A DNA stretch of 64,000 nucleotides from Warburgia ugandensis (lineage: Eukaryota > Streptophyta > Magnoliopsida > Canellales > Canellaceae): NCBI GenBank assembly GCA_035236585.1, contig CP141133.1, positions 45,401,729-45,465,728 on the forward strand. The letters are read 5' to 3'. A program made the position numbers and the translations under genes. The notes below the pieces were generated by a model. That model saw only the letters and a program-made list of their open reading frames with translations, was not told the origin of the DNA and did not search any database. Below, piece by piece: positions 11,410 through 25,028 of the stretch. Each line of letters opens with the position of its first letter. Position 1 is the stretch's first letter.

Positions 11410-12048
11410 ATCACAATGGACTTGTGGTTGGATCTCTAGTTAAATTGTTTATCTTTAGTTATGGTTTTAGTTTGCATTAGATTAGGATTTTCGAAATGAA
11501 TTTACACATCTTACTAATTCCTCATAAATTGATCTGCCATACTTGTTTTGTGCAAGGGGAAATTGGCAAAAGGAGCTTCATCAACTTTTATTGCTTTCCT
11601 AGATTAGGACTTTTTCTTTTTGAGTGAACTTATAGTGAGGAACCACTGTAAGTTGCAATTTCTTTATTCAATTTTAAATGTATTGTATTAATATAGGGCA
11701 AGTGTGGAATATAGTGGCATCCTCTTGATGTTCAGCAAAAATCTCACTGTAAGTCTTCTTCACTCTCTTGTATTTTCTTAGTGTAGTTGCATTTAGTATA
11801 ATTTGCATCTTTGTTGATAGAGTAATTCCTATAGTTTAGGGTTATTTATCTTTTGTTGCATCTTATTTAGGGTTATTGCATTAGATTCACCTATCTAAAC
11901 TTTGGTTGGATAGCATATACATTGCATTAGTTTGCTTTCTTGTATTTACATTGTATGTTTATTATTTTATGGTGGATGGAACATAACGTTAGTAAGGGCC
12001 CCATAGGAACCTCTCATAAGATAAGGATGGGATTTCATCAGCAGATCC
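11410..12048 (+). other. Leader of element C, left part
   Basis: This T-rich, non-coding stretch lies between the primer site and the nested solo LTR at 12054. It has no recognisable gene. It continues after the solo LTR at 14623-15182, just before gag. Confidence 0.6.
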
Positions 12049-12053
12049 TTGGC

Positions 12054-14617
12054 TGAATGACTCAAATTCTTCAATATTAGGATATCACTTTTATAACCAA
12101 GATCAATAACGTTGGTCTCCATGTGCTCGTTAGTTATAGCTTGTTTATTTTGGACAATTTTGGAGATTAATAAGATATTCAATCACATTAATAAGTGGTT
12201 GGATGTTTTATTTTAATTAAAATATGAATCAAGGAATTTGTAAGAAAAATTAGTATATTATATTTTACACTCAAAATGGAATCCAACGCCTCAAAGAACA
12301 CTAAAAACGAAGTTTGTATGAAGAAGTTATAAGCGTTGAAAGATAGAGGGCATATCTATAATTTGACAATAAAACAACTAAGACCCGAAAACACAGGGGG
12401 CCATTTTACTAACGACACCCCCCAGGTCATCCCCTACCTCCAGTCACCGATCTACACAGCACCGCCTCTACAAGGCGGCACCGAAAAACTGGCGGCACCG
12501 CCATGGGGCAGTACCGCCTTCACCCTCTATAAAAACCCTCTTCCCCTTTCTTTCCGATCATCACCTCCCTCATCTCCAGAAAGGCGTTCTCCTTCATCAG
12601 AAAACCTCCCCTCTCGGTTCTTCTTTTCTCCCATGGCAAAGGCACCACCGAAATTGGGTGCGCCTCTTCCCTTCTATTCTCTCTCGCTTTCTCCTCCTTC
12701 TTCCCTACGGCTTCAACCCATTTCTGCGTTTCTAGCGGGAGGGTTTGTAGCAACACGATGGAATTGCACCTCTGGTTAGAAGGGGCGCCATCTCCGACTG
12801 CCCAGGTAAGCCCCATCTCCCTCTCTTAGTTTCCCCTTTTCCCAGACCAAATCCATGCCGGATCTAGTGCGTTCCGACTAGAAATCGCCGGAAGAGGGTT
12901 TGTTTGAGAACCCTCGAACCAGAAATGTCCCCAGGATGCCACGCATAATGCGCTAGTGGGACAGGGTCCGATCGGGATGCACAAGCGCCTCAGGAGCTGA
13001 GACGTGCCACGTCAGTGCTAAAGACGCATCTGTGCGATGCCGTCCAGGATGCATGCCTTGGCACGCAGCTCGGGTGTGCGCATGTGTGTGAACATGGTCC
13101 TAGTTTGACCGGGACACGCACGTGTCCTAGGAACCATGAGGCACAGGCCCTACACAGACAAATGTGGGTCATCCATTGACTCGACATTAAAAACGTAATT
13201 AAAAATGCTATATAACTCCGATTGACAATCCGAAAGAACCGTTGCATGCGTAATGATGATGCGGACTTAATGACACTATAAAATTTAGGATCAGATCTCA
13301 TGAATTGATCCATTGAAGATGTTAGGAGATTAATAGCTCAGGATTAACCCCAAAGTACATATATCAACCCTTGAATGAAAGATCTGACCATTAAACATTA
13401 GATCTATACGTGAGATCTAGCGTGGATGCGCGCTAAGTAAGGACCTATAGATCCTATAAAGTAGATCTAGCCGTCTAAGTAATGATCCATAAAGGTTGGA
13501 AAATAATACTTGAATCCTTGATATTAATTAATATTCAGGATTTCACAAAGGTAACTCAAGGTCGAGTAATGAAGAACGCGATTTAAGGAACATCGAGGTA
13601 GGTAGTCTGATGTTACTAAGTTTTCATAAATGCATCTTAAACTCTGACTTGCCTTTATTGTCATTTTTGGCATGCTTTTGAGATATGATGTTCTGATACG
13701 AATATGTGGAATTGTCTTCAAGTTTTATGGTTTTGAATGCGATATTAGCATGAACTAATTTTATGCACTGCTCGCATGGTTGAAAATAAATGCAAAAATT
13801 GTATGATTTCAATAATTGAGATTTGGATTTATCATTATATGCTTTTTAGGCTATTGAGCCTAGTGGGCACTATGCTGAGAGGTTGTTATGTGAGAGGTTG
13901 GCCTCCCAGCCTCTACCACTAAAAAGGGTGGATGGTATTGCTGCCAAAAATGGCATTGTCCCTTCCCTGACTGTTGTGGTAAATAGGGACGACCATTGGA
14001 GGTGTCACAGCACCCTTTTGGGGACATATCCATAGTCGCCATGGAGGTTATGGTAGACTGGTCTCTAGATACCGGAGACATACAATTCAAAGGTGTTCTG
14101 GTAGTGAGCATAGTTGGCCTTGTGATTTCGGTTGGATTGATATGCATATATCATTGAGATGGTCGTAAACAAGTACTCATGACCAGTTGGTTTGATATGG
14201 TTACCGACCCATCAGCTTGAGTTCCAAGTGGCAGATCGCCGAATGAGGCAGCCTACGATGGGAACAAAACTAAAAGCCCATGTGCATGATACTTATAGTA
14301 ATGCCAGCATCTGCTTGAATGACGACTATTTTAGGAGTTTCATGATTATTATATTTTACTCGTTAGTTTAATGTGTTGTCGAGATCTTCTTACATGGATA
14401 CTATTAATTTCTACTTTATGATTTTTCTTTATTTCCAATATTTCCTTATTCATCTTGAAGGCAATGACACTCAGGGTTTTCAAAAATGAATTTAAAACAA
14501 AAGATTTTTCTACTGCATTGCATTATTTTTCTAAAAGTGTTTTCAAATAGGGATTGATCCCGCCCTAGAAATTAGTTATTGCATTTAAAAATGCATGTGA
14601 AAACCTGGGTAGTCACA
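12054..14617 (+). mobile_element. Solo LTR, family I, 2564 bp, target duplication TTGGC
   Basis: It starts TGAATGACTCAAA and ends GTAGTCACA, with TTGGC at both flanks (12049-12053 and 14618-14622). It shares with the other family I LTRs the block AATGGAATCCAACGCCTCAA near 12275, a GC-rich promoter region with GGCACCGCC words, a TATA box at 12528-12535, CAGGTAAG at 12803-12810 and GAGGTAGGT at 13595-13603. No internal region or second LTR adjoins it, so it is the product of LTR-LTR recombination. It lies in the leader of element C. Confidence 0.88.
12528..12535 (+). promoter_or_regulatory. TATA box of the LTR promoter
   Basis: TATAAAAA follows a GC-rich stretch with GGCGGCACCGCC words and precedes a C/T-rich leader. 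The same layout is at 25408-25415, at 38771-38778 and, on the minus strand, at 22243-22250. Its conserved position marks it as the transcription start region of the LTR family. Confidence 0.6.
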
Positions 14618-15182
14618 TTGGCCCACCTAGGAAATCAAATCAATTCCTTGTATTCTTGCAATTTCAGCAATTAAACTTAATTTAAAATCAAGTAGCAAGA
14701 GACCTAGGGTTTTGAGCCCATAGGACCCTTTTTGAAAGAGGTGATCTATTATCACTCCAGTGGCTCTTGAACTTTGTGGTTATAGTGGGTATCCAAATCA
14801 AAATGATTTTCCCACATCTTTTGTTGAGTGTTGTTGAGTTCGAAACACCTCTTTCCATAAGAATTGTATTAATCACCTAGGCAAAACATAATTAGTTAGC
14901 AATAGTCAAGTCAAGATTAAAGGAGCTATCTAGCTTTAGGTTAAAAGCTACATCCTCACAGATTAACAAAGATCAACAAGACATCTAATTAGCATTAGGA
15001 ATTGTTTGCTTGCATAGCATATAGAGTTAGGAGTCATATTTAGATTTATTTTGCATCAATTAGATAGTTTTTTACTTTAATGCACACAAGGTCATTAATC
15101 TCAGTACACTAAATTAGTACCATTAGATCCTGAGATTGAACATACTCATAAACAAGGATTAAGAAACTAAGTTCCTAACCCC

Positions 15183-16640
15183 ATGGCTGAACCACTAGTA
15201 GTAGAAGAGCATAAGACTATGAGAGATTTCTATGCACCAAGCCAATTAAATACTCCGTCGTACATCACATTGCCACCTACTAATGCAAGCCACTTTAAGC
15301 TTAAACTTGGAGTCATATAGTTGCTCCCAAGTTTCTATGGTCATGAGAGAGAGGACCCTTTCTTACATATCAAGGAATTCCTTGATATTTGTGCTACATT
15401 CAATTATTGTAATGTCATAGATGATTATATTATACTTAGGTTCTTCCCTTTCTCATTAAAGGATAAGGCTAAATCATGGCTAAATTCTTTAGAGGTCACT
15501 TCCATTAACACATGGGACTAATTGTCTAAAATGTTTCTAAACAAGTTCTTTTCTATCAATAAAACCAATGTCCTTGGAGATCATTAATTTCCAATAGAGA
15601 GATGATGAGCAATACTATGAATGTTGGGAGAGATGGAATGAATTGTTGTAGATGTGTCCCCACCATGATTTTGAAAATTAGCAGCAAGTTTAGTATCTTC
15701 ATGAGGCATTGACACCTCAAAATAAATAGATGGTAAATGCAGCTAATGGAGGGGCCCTTATGATGAAAACTAAAATTAAGGCTAGGGTTTTTTTTTCCAA
15801 ACTTTAGCAAATAATTCCCAACAATGGGATTATTCTCATAGAAGACAGAGACATGCCCTACCACGAAAGAAAGGAGGCGTGTATGAGGTTGGAGTACCAT
15901 CAGACATGTCTTGTAAGCTTGACTCTATATTAAACACAACTGAGTCTTTGGGTGGGAGAATGAGCAAGCTTAAAACCATGTTTGAAACTGTCTTGCTTAT
16001 TAATATATCTTCTAAACCTACACAAGAGGCTTGTCCATCAAAACAAGTGTACCCTAAATATCTTTTAGAACACATGAATGCCCTTGGTGTATATCAAAAC
16101 CCTAGCAATAACAATCCATACTTTAAGACATATAATCCATAATAGGCTAGGAATCCAAATTTGTCATGGACTAGGAATAATTACTAGGGAGGTACTTCTC
16201 TGAATCCCCCTGCTCTAGCAGCCACCCGATTTTTAGCTTTCTCAACAACCAAAGCAACCATCAAATGAGGATAGTATCTAGTTTGTCATGAAACAAAATC
16301 AAGAGACTAACAAGACTTTGCATCAACTTCAGAATAGGAGTTGACAAAATATGGCAAGGATAGAGATGCAAATAAGTGAATTGTCAACCTCTTTATGTAA
16401 GAGAGAGAAAGGAAACTTTCCCAGTCAACCTATTCCAAACCTTATGGGTCAATTAGAAATAGGGTCTAGTTCACATAACCAAAGACCCCATGAGTAGGCA
16501 AAGTCTATCACAATACTTAGGAGTGACCGTTGGGTTGATAATAAAGTATAGCAAAATAAGGACAATATAGAGAAGAATGAACTAGTTAAAATTTAGAAGA
16601 AAGAGACAAGACAAAAATCTCTTACTCCGTCTAAGCCTAT
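15183..16640 (+). pseudogene. Gag region of element C (Athila-like), broken
   Basis: The reading from ATG 15183 contains a TMRDFYAPSQLNTPSYI stretch and then LLPSFYGHEREDPFLHIKEF, KDKAKSWLNSL and ITLPP-like segments. These match the conserved capsid part of Athila/Tat-type plant gypsy Gag (LLPTFxGxExEDPYxHLKEF, FSLKDKAKxWLxxL). Gag forms the particle shell that packages element RNA. It is a fossil with several breaks and is not expected to make a working protein. Confidence 0.75.
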
Positions 16641-16654
16641 AATAGAGGCACCTT

Positions 16655-17190
16655 GTGCCTAAAGCCACATTCCTTCGATTACTCAATAAGACTAACAAAA
16701 GAACAAATTTCAATGAGATAATGGAAGTGTTTAAACATGTGCAAATTAATATCCCATTACTCAATGATATTAAGGACATTCTTGCTTATGCCAAGTTTCT
16801 TAAAGAGCTCTGCACAACAAAGCAAAAGCTCAATGTGCAAAAGAAAGCCTTTCTCACCTAGCAGGTGAGCTCTTTAATACAACACCATACCCCTCCTAAG
16901 TTTATAGATCCAGTTTGTCTTACCATTTCTTGTGTAATTGGAAATCATATCATACATAGGTCACTACTTGATCTAAGGGCTAGTGTTGATTTGTTACCAT
17001 TTTCTATCTATGAACAACTAGGGCTTAGACCAATTTTACTTTCCCATAGATTTTATAGTCCTAGCTACCCAGTAATATGTCTGACCTCGATAATCAAATC
17101 CCAATAATTCTTGGACATCTATTCTTGACCATGTTTAATGCCACCATCAACTGAAGGGATGGTGTCATAAAATTATTTTTTGGCAATATG
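16655..17190 (+). pseudogene. Gag-pol linker and aspartic protease region of element C, broken
   Basis: The segment reading EVFKHVQINIPLLNDI and AYAKFLKELCTTKQKL corresponds to the conserved EVFKKLHINIPF and PSYAKFMKEIL block before Athila proteases. The following TISCVIGNHIIHRSLLDL and SVDLLPFSIYEQLGL match the protease core, where DLGAS is usual. The protease cleaves the element's polyprotein. Fossil, broken. Confidence 0.75.
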
Positions 17191-17589
17191 AAAGTCAAGC
17201 TTAATGTTTTTAACGTAGATCATCAGCATCTAAACTTAGAAAATTCCTCGGTTGTTAATTTAATTAAAGATCTACTTCAAGATGCTAATACACCATCATC
17301 TGTCTTAGATCCACTTGAGGCCTATCTAGAGTATTTTAACTGTGATTTTCATTTAGACAAATCCATTGAAGAGATAAATAATCTTTTGGATGTTGTACCC
17401 ATTATGAATACCTCCAAATGGGGCCCTCATGTGGAACCACATCCTCCATCAGAATCTATACATCCCATCTATATAAAAAAAAATAAAAAAAAAATCCAAC
17501 TTGAGCCTAAAACCTTTACCTAAAAATCTAAACTACTCCTACTTAGGATCTAAGGAAAACTTGATTGTCATCATAGCCTCATATTTAGA

Positions 17590-18480
17590 TAAGGAACAGT
17601 AGGACATAAGATAGCTGTAGGGTGGACCATAGCATATATTAAGGAAATTAGTATTGCTCTATGCATGCATAGAATACACCTACAGGAAAATTCCATACCA
17701 TCTAGGGAGACACAGAGGAGACTAAACCCCAACATGTAGGAGGTGATGAGAGATGAAGTACTTAAATGCCTATATGTTGATGTCATCTGCCCCATATCTA
17801 TCAGCACTTGGGTTATCCCAGTTCAGGTTGTTCCTAAGAAGTCTGGAGTCATGGTAATTAGAAATGAGAAGAATGAGTTAATCCCCACTCGCATGACCAT
17901 CAAGTGGATAGTTTGTGTAGATTACCATAAATTGAACTTGATCATGAGAAAAGACCACTTTCCTCTGATATTCATAGACCAAATGTTGGAAAGGTTAGTC
18001 AGACATAAGTACTACTTCTTTCTTGAAGGTTATTCTGGTTATAACCATATCTCTATAGCACTTGAGGATCACGACAAGACTACCTTCACCAACCCTTTTC
18101 GAACCTTGCCTACCATCATATGCTTTTTGGACTTTGTAATGCCCTAGCTACTTTTCAAAGGTGTATGTTCAACATATTTTCTAACATGTGGAGATATTTC
18201 TAAAGGTGTTTATGGATGATTTCTTAGTGTTTGGATCTTCTTTTGATAAATGCATGCACCATTTAAAACTTGTTCATGCTAGGTGTCAGGAAAATAACTT
18301 AGTGTTAAATTGGTAAAAATATCATTTTTGTTCAAAATGGCATTGTTTTAGGCCACATTATTTCACACATTGGCATAAAAGTAGATAAAGTCAAAGTGGA
18401 TTTAATCTCTAACCTTCCTCCTCCAAGGACAATGAAGGAAATCCACTCATTTTTAGGTCATGCTATAGTTTTTATAGATG
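17590..18480 (+). pseudogene. Reverse transcriptase region of element C, broken
   Basis: Clear blocks are WVIPVQVVPKKSGVMVIRN, NELIPTRMTIKWIVCVDYHK, KDHFPLIFIDQMLERLV and FLEGYSGYNHISIALEDHDK. These are fingers and palm motifs of Athila-type RT (PVQVVPKKGG, CIDYRKLN, HFPLPFIDQMLERLA, DGYSGYNQI). The enzyme copies the element RNA into DNA, primed from the tRNA at 11391. Fossil, broken. Confidence 0.85.
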
Positions 18481-18599
18481 ATTCATTAAGGACATTAGTA
18501 AAATAGCTAATCCCCTATGTAATTTACTTATGAAGGTGGCATCTTTTGACTTTGATGAAAATTACATAAGAGTATTTGAGCACCTAAATGTTGAGTTAA

Positions 18600-19951
18600 C
18601 TTATGTGCCTATTATTTGACCATCAAACGAGAATGCACCATTTGAAATAATGTGTGATACTTCAAACTATGCTATGGGGGCTGTGTTGGGGCAACGTATG
18701 GACAAACTCCCTATTTGTTATATTATGCTAGCAAGACACTCAATGATGCCCTACCCAATTATTCTACTATAGAAAAAGAGTCATTGGGAGCTTTTTTGCA
18801 CTGGATAAATTTAGATCTCACTTGCTAGGATCTAAAGTCATAGTATGCTCAAATCATGCAACATTTAAATATTTTCTTTTCAAAGAAAGATGCAAAACCT
18901 AGGCTACTTCAATGGATACTATTGCTATAGGAATTTGATCTTGAAATTTGAGATGAAAAAGGTTTCAAGAATGTAGCAGCTGACCACTTATCTACTCTAG
19001 TTGAGGAGTCTACTAATAAAAATGTGCCATAACAAAGATATTTCCTTATGAACAATTGTTGGACATTTTTCCATTACTATGGTATGCTGATATAATCAAT
19101 TATATTGTCACTAGACAAATACCTAGTCCTTGGTCTAAACAAGATAGAAAAAGGTTCATTATTGAGGTTGAACACTTTACATGGGATGACCCGTACTTAT
19201 TTAAGTACTGTCTTGATCAAGTTATTAGGAGATGTGTAATAGATAGTGAATAGCATAAGATCATCTCCTTTTGTAATGACCATGCTTGTGGGGCCATTAT
19301 AGTTCTAGAAAGACAGTTGTAAAGATTTGTAATGTGATTTTTATTGGCCACCATCGTTAGGGATTCACATGCATATTGCTTAACATGTGATAGATGTCAA
19401 TAGTTAAGGAGCATAGGAAAAAGAAATATGATGCCCTTAAACTCTATTCTAATCATTGAGCCTTTTGATGTTTGGGACATTGATTTTTAAGGGATCTTTT
19501 CCTAATTCCTTTGGTTATTGGTACATCCTTGTGGGGGTGGATTATGTGTCAAAATGGGTAGAAGTCGTACCTTGCAAGACCAATGACCATAGGGTGGTGG
19601 TGAAGTTCTTAAAGAAAAATATATTTGCATGCTTTGGTTCACCTAGGGCCATACTTAGTGATGGACATAAACATTTTAAAAGTGTCTAATAGAGCAATAA
19701 AGCAAATTTTAGAGAAGACAGTTAACCTAAATAGGGAAAATTGGTCTTTGAGGCTTAGTGACGCTTTAGGGGCTTATTGTACTACATTTAAAACTCATAT
19801 AGGCATGTCACCTTACTGCTTGGTCTATGAAAAGACCTATCACGTACCAGTAGAGGATACAAGAAGCCACACAAAACTTCAACTTAATGAGGTGGATGAG
19901 TTAAGGAAAGATGCATATGAATCTACAAAGCTATACAAAGACTGCATGAAA
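18600..19951 (+). pseudogene. RNase H and integrase region of element C, broken and interrupted
   Basis: RNase H words (CDTSNYAMG, DKLPICY) occur around 18650-18720 and AADHLSTL-like text near 18980. Integrase follows with WYADIINYIVTRQIP near 19066, YWYILVGVDYVSKWVEVVPC near 19511 and [15 protein letters not shown] near 19633, as in the catalytic core of gypsy integrases (VDYVSKWVEA, SDxGxHF). The solo LTR at 19952 interrupts the integrase, which resumes at 22652. Fossil, broken. Confidence 0.8.
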
Positions 19952-22651
19952 TGTGACGAACCGGGTTTTTCCATGCATTTTTAAATGCAATATCTAATTC
20001 CTAAGGTGGTATGCATCCCTGTTTGAAAACCATTTTATAAAAACCATGCAATGCAACAGAAAATCTTTTGTTTTAAACACATTTTGAAAACCCCGAGTGT
20101 CATTTGCTTTCACAACAATCAAAGTAGTTTTTTTTTTTTTTTTTTAAAAACTTCAGAAATCATAAATGTTTTTCCCCAGGTTTATCCAGTCACAGCACAT
20201 AGCCCAACTGTAAATAAATACAAATACATGTCCAAAGGGTAGAGTGTTTACTTCCATGTATAATTGTCTCCTTTTGATTTTTCTTGCTCATAGCACTAAC
20301 ATAGGTGTCCTCTACTCGTGGATGGAACTATCCTGAAAAATGTTAAGGATAGGGTGAGTATATACTATACTCAATAGGAGTCTATCACTACTAGTTTTGC
20401 AATGCATGATATGTTTAAAATCATATGCTCTTAAAAACATATGCATGTTCGAATAATCACGTTCAATATCGATATTAAAAACCACTGTCGAATTGAAATA
20501 CTGACGACTTAAAGAATAGCATAATCCAAGTCGAAAGTATCATATATCATAAACATAATGATATGCATAAGATGCTCAACTGAATCCAACTCATGGATAT
20601 CTGGTATGGCATGGTCAACCAACCTCATGTCATGCCATATGCAATGCAAGGAAATCCACGAAACCATAGGGCCCAAACTATGCCCACGACCACGCCGCCG
20701 TGTGGTCCCTGGGTACCTAAGGACACAGCGTCATAGCCTCCACGGGGCATATGACACATCGACCCAGTGCCGTGACACCAGTGGTAGCCCCCTGTACCAC
20801 ATGCAATTCATGTAGGGACATGCCCTTTTTAGGCGTGGTACCCATCCACCTAATAGTGGTAGAGGCTGGAGGCCAACCCAAACCTCTCGGCATAGCACCC
20901 ACGAGCTTATCAGCCCAAATCAAATCAGATCAAACAAGCGAAAACCTCTTTTTCAAAACCTGTCCTCTTTGGGTCCCTCACAACTACCTGGCCCTCACAA
21001 CTGCCTACCCAGCGTCTTTTGGACACTCCAGCGTCTTTTGGTAACCCTCAAGGACATGCAATCTTTCAAAAACTCAATGCTCACAAATCATGCAATATAT
21101 GGAATTGTTTGCAAAACATAACTATGCATAATGTATTTGTCATAAGCATGCTGAATTCATTTATATACTAAACAAGTCATAAAATAAGTCATGCTAAACA
21201 AGTCATATACGTATACTTAAAACATGCAGTCTCAAAACAATCATGGCTCTTTTTAAAAGTCTAGTAGCGATAGAGCACCTACCTCAAAGTCTCCCGGAGT
21301 CGCGTCCTTTATCACTTTAACCCGTCCCTGGGTCTCATTTATAAACTCCTGGGTATGAATGGATACAAGGAGTCCTTATTAATTTTGTTCTATTTAGACA
21401 TTAGATAGCTAGATCTGCCTATTGGGACCATGGTCCTTGCCTAATTCATTCGTCAGGCTAGATCCTGTGGTGTGGATCTACTTTCCAATAGTTAAACTCT
21501 GTAATTTATCCTCTAATCCTAACTTTAAAGTCTCATTAGGTCCGCGTGCCCCAATTCCCAGGACACCTGTGTATCTTGGTTGAACTGCGACCGCCTTACG
21601 TGCGTGCACGCCCAAAGGCCGTGCCAGGGACCGCGTTTTGCACGCATACATGCATGCTCAAGTGACACACTATGACGCACATCATCGCAGGGACGCACCT
21701 TGTAGCATGGCGCGTCTCAGTTCCCAGGGCACCCCATGCACCCTGGTCGAGCCAAGACCCGTGCCCCATGTCGCGCGCGAGCACCTGAAGGCCACACCTG
21801 GGACAGTGTACGAACTGTCGTACACCTGGAACCTATCCCAGGGACCCAGTCCCAGGTGCACGTGCAGCATGGTGTCCCTGAGACGCCTGGTTCATGCAGG
21901 GCTGGACCAAGCCGGCTAAGAAAGGACTGGAAAAGACTAGATCCGGCATGGATCTGGTCCTGGGGAAGCAAAACAGAGAGGAAAAGGTAAGAACGGCTTA
22001 CCTGTAGCCTGGAAACGCCCTTTTTCCCCGATGGGTGTGCCTGCTCGCCGGAAAACTCGAACAAGGGGGGAAACCCTATTGCCAGACAGGAACGAAGAAA
22101 GGGCACATGGGAAATGGCAATGGGCATCCTAACTTAGGCCTAACCATTGCCGGAAAACACAGAAAGACGGGTTTCCGATTTTTGCCGGAAACCCCAGTCC
22201 AAACGTTGCCGGAAAATGTGTTTTTGGAGAGGGGAGATGGGGTTTTTATAGAGGGGAGAAGGCGGTGCCCCTCAATGGCAGTGCCGCCCTTTCCCCTGGG
22301 GTGTTCTGGAGAAATCAGGAAAAATGGGTTTCTGGAGAAGTCTGGAGGTGGAAGACGACAGGGGGTGCCGTTATCAAAACGGCCCCCTGCATTTTTCGTC
22401 TTTTTCGTTTTTCTGTTTAAATTTCAGAAATACCCCTATCTTTAAATGGCTATAACTTCTTCATACGAACTCCGTTTTGGGTGATTTTTGAGGCATTGGA
22501 TTCTATTTTTCGAGTAGAATCTAATGGTACTAAGTTTCCTCACAAATTCCTACATTTACTACTTTAAATAAAGTGAAACATTTAACTCAGTTTATTTCCT
22601 ATAGAATGTTCAATTTTCGTTAAAAATAGTGTAAATTGCTCGGGCATTACA
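19952..22651 (-). mobile_element. Solo LTR, family I, 2700 bp, minus strand, target duplication TGAAA
   Basis: On the minus strand it starts TGTAATGCCCGAG and ends GTTCGTCACA. TGAAA flanks it at 19947-19951 and 22652-22656. It is an inverted sister of 25029-27700, with shared blocks throughout, including the ACACGGCGGCG region, GAGGTAGGT (21277-21285 reversed), CAGGTAAG (21997-22004 reversed) and a TATA box (22243-22250 reversed). It inserted into the integrase region of element C and then lost its interior by LTR-LTR recombination. The GC-rich centre (21560-21910) yields several overlapping open frames that are not genes. Confidence 0.9.
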
Positions 22652-23956
22652 TGAAAAGCCATCGTGATAGAAATATTTTAAGAATGTCCTTCACACCTTT
22701 TTAGAATGTCCTTTGTATAATTCTAGATTGCATATATTTCTAAGGAAACTTAGATTTGGATATACTGGACCCTACATTATACATACCATATATCCTTCTA
22801 GGGCCATCATCAGAGTTGCATTCATCATTATCATTGCATAGCATGATTGGCTAAAGACATTAAACTTAACGTTCACTAGGAGGAAACCAAGGATTTTAAA
22901 ATCTCATTGTTCTACAGTACACATTTATCATATATGTGTCTTATATTTAAAAACATTGGAGACAATGTCTAGTTCAAGTTGGAGGGTGTGGACACGCGTG
23001 AGATTTTTGAGTTTTTCTTCATGTTCTTGTTTAAAGAAAAAGAATTGAATTTTTTTGAGATTTTAGGTCAATTTTCCTTTACCTTGATGAGACTTGGATT
23101 GTCAGAAGTTTATTATTTCTCCTACTATAACTTCTGAATTTTATTCATGTATTAAAGTATTTTATGAAAGTTAAATCTCATAACACATGCAATGCATTAG
23201 ACACCCTGAGGAAATTAATGAGTATTAGAGACTATCATCTTTCGAATGGTTATAAGTAATTCCATATCTTCTTTAATGATCATAAACTTTGAAAGATCTG
23301 AATGTTCTTTATTTGGTCAAAATTCCAAGAAACAAAAAGGAGTACCAACTTTGGTTCCTAAATTTTTATTAACTCAGATAGGTTTTAAGAAACCTATGAA
23401 ATGATATAAGTCATCCTTGTTGTTATTGAGAGACAAAAATCCTACCCAGTATATTAATATCACTAGTTAGACCCTTTGAGTCTCTTAGTAAGACTTTTCT
23501 TTCAAAACCCCATTACCTTAACCCAAAAACCAAATAAAAAGAGTATACATTGCCTATCTTTCAAAAATGAGCAAAGATGATGGTAAAAGTTTAGAAAAAG
23601 GACAAAAGTCAAAGAAGTGAAAAATATACAAGGAAAAGTGAAAAAGAGTATTATTAGAAAAATAAAAGAAAATTTTGAGAAAAGAGAAAGGAAAAATAGA
23701 AAAGATATTCACTCAAATATAATTAAAAAAGATGAGTTCTCCAACGTCAGTTGACGACCTCTACTCATATTTGAAACTTTGAATCCTTGGACCCCTTCTT
23801 TTCAAAACCCCACCCAAGCCTACATTTCATCCTATCTAAAGACCTGTTGATCTTAAGGTGGACAGTAGCCTTGGCAATGATATAAATAAGAAGGAATTAA
23901 GATGAACTATTTCCAATGAGTCTTGGTAATGGCATCCATTTTAAGGGATCATATTT
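22652..23956 (+). other. Integrase end and 3' non-coding region of element C
   Basis: After the target duplication the integrase C-terminal zone continues for about 100 bases, reading AKPSRDRNIL-like text. The rest is AT-rich and non-coding. Near 22970-22990 a run GTTGGAGGGTGTGG recalls the motif that usually follows Athila pol. Around 23590-23700 there is an A/G-rich stretch. No gene is supported. Confidence 0.55.
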
Positions 23957-24305
<349 letters not shown>

Positions 24306-25023
24306 ATGGCAACAGTGATCTCCCTCCTTGTGTTCCTCCTAACTTAAGCTCTATGCTCTAGGGAAAGTTGAGAGGATGCTTCTCCCCTTCATCTAATCCC
24401 TATTTATAGTTTTTAGGTGGAGGAGCCTTGTAAGGTGGGATCATGATTGAAAGTCTAGGATTGGGTGGGTATTGTGGTGGACTATGGACGGAGTGGATGA
24501 TGGATTTGGATGAGAAGGAAAGAAGATAAACTAGACGGGAAAGAGATAAGGAGAGGAGGGAAAAAATAGAAGAAGAATGGAGCATGGGATACAAATGAGC
24601 ATAAGAAGGAAAGATTGGATAGAAGAAAAAAAAATGAGATGGGAAAAGACAAGAAGAAAGAATAAGGGAGCTAAAGAGAAATGGAAAGAGATGAGGGAGG
24701 ATCACATGGAGTTGGGAAAGATCAAATAAAGTGCATGGATGGATGGTTGGATGAGAACCTTTCTTCCTTGAATGGTGGAGATGAGAGGGTAAAGATCATG
24801 GCATGGCTAAGGAATTTTCCTCCATCTTTATCTCATAATCAAATGATGTACCCATAAGTAACATGACAACTCCTTCTTTGTGCTTAATAGATCATGTGAA
24901 ATCTCCTTATATAGAATGTGAGATAATGGCTAAGGTTGAGCTTTAGCTCCTCTTCATTTCATTATCATTGAATCATACTTCACTTCAGATTGAGTGGATG
25001 TGATTGCTTTGAAGTTTCCTTGT
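24306..25023. other. Unassigned stretch between element C and a solo LTR
   Basis: There is no convincing gene. A purine-rich zone (24480-24720, GGAGAGGAGGG-type) and a reversed TATA-like ATAAATAG near 24402 could be part of a minus-strand LTR or promoter, but no ends or primer site were found. The stretch continues after the solo LTR, at 27706. Confidence 0.4.
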
Positions 25024-25028
25024 CCAAC

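Noticed and set aside
12336-12816. Open frames of 147 and 98 codons on opposite strands
   Set aside because: They cover the promoter and leader of a solo LTR; the TATA box and splice-like motifs explain the region better.
21596-22445. Many overlapping open frames in a GC-rich patch
   Set aside because: They lie in the GC-rich centre of a solo LTR, are not conserved as frames in the sister LTRs, and lack domains.
24400-24705. 101-codon open frame on the minus strand, hydrophobic and Ser/Pro-rich
   Set aside because: It is low-complexity purine-rich DNA read in antisense, with no known similarity.
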